In this document: positions 63,815 to 64,000 of the stretch, piece by piece
How positions within the stretch are numbered: the stretch's first letter is position 1
How the letters are laid out: each line of letters starts with the position of its first letter
The notes under the pieces: generated by a model
What the model saw: only the letters and a program-made list of their open reading frames with translations
Told to the model about the DNA's origin: nothing
Databases searched by the model: none
Translations under genes and position numbers: made by a program
NCBI GenBank assembly: GCA_002077065.1
Contig: NAJO01000025.1
Span: 186,001-250,000, forward strand
Direction of reading: 5' to 3'
Length of the DNA stretch: 64,000 nucleotides
From: Cryoendolithus antarcticus
Taxonomy: Eukaryota; Ascomycota; Dothideomycetes; Cladosporiales; Cladosporiaceae

Positions 63815-64000
63815 GCAGGTGTACAGATCGGATTTGGACATGGTTGCGCGAGGCTCAACGATTGTAAGGACAACACTGCTGCATCCGAGTATATGTCGTG
63901 CAGATTCCCTATTGACACGTTGCAGTTGTCAGACTGGGCGACTACTCCTTCGAAGCCGTCCGTCAACCCCCACAACTGTACGCCCATCATCAGATCGCTG

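Noticed and set aside
1..64000. tRNA, rRNA, CRISPR, transposon or RIP-mutated blocks
   Set aside because: Looked for B-box-like motifs, terminal repeats, transposase frames and AT-rich stretches by eye; none was convincing.

Overview
This window looks like a stretch of nuclear chromosome from a filamentous ascomycete (Pezizomycotina, probably Dothideomycetes; the class is a guess from protein style). Protein-coding genes sit on both strands, with intergenic gaps of roughly 30 bp to 2.2 kb. Most introns are 45-120 bp with GT..AG ends and CTGAC/CTAAC-like branch points. Zn2Cys6 regulators are present, and so are fungal house-keeping families (ERG24, HUT1, Vam7, Sen15, Mal3/Bim1, Ist3, AIM18, Msg5-type phosphatase). 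I saw no tRNA, rRNA, transposon, CRISPR array or AT-rich (RIP-like) block. Splice junctions below were placed by eye from phase, conserved protein continuity and splice consensus.

Layout. 1-5474: the 3' part of a sterol C-14 reductase, an AIM18-like chalcone-isomerase-fold protein, a Pro-rich unknown and a seven-exon ADP/ATP carrier. 6302-18263: a very large DDX60-like Ski2-family helicase, a GNAT acetyltransferase, tRNA-splicing endonuclease subunit Sen15, a tubby-like unknown and a single-pass membrane protein with a DUF4097-like beta repeat domain. 18982-29133: a Zn2Cys6 factor, a Vam7-like SNARE, a small unknown, a mucin-like membrane protein, the HUT1 nucleotide-sugar transporter and a methyltransferase-like protein. 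29257-38678: a CCCH zinc-finger protein, EB1 (Mal3/Bim1), Ist3, a J-domain protein with an apparent frameshift and a metallophosphoesterase. 39370-49826: a glutathione S-transferase, a cytochrome P450, a SET-domain protein, a doubtful small gene and a Msg5-like dual-specificity phosphatase. 52013-63814: a Rab5-type GTPase, a large Zn2Cys6 factor, a secreted Ser/Thr-rich protein, an alpha/beta hydrolase, an ankyrin-repeat membrane protein, a small membrane protein and a member of a fungal family I cannot name.

The genes do not form an obvious pathway cluster. The P450, GST, hydrolase and regulators are scattered among house-keeping genes, and I do not call a secondary-metabolite cluster (no PKS, NRPS or terpene synthase is present). 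The most unusual points are: a recurrent switch in base skew inside many genes (C-rich start, G-rich end on the coding strand); a GC-AG intron inside the Zn2Cys6 finger of one regulator; a homopolymer frameshift in the J-domain gene; and an in-frame, stop-free intron in HUT1.
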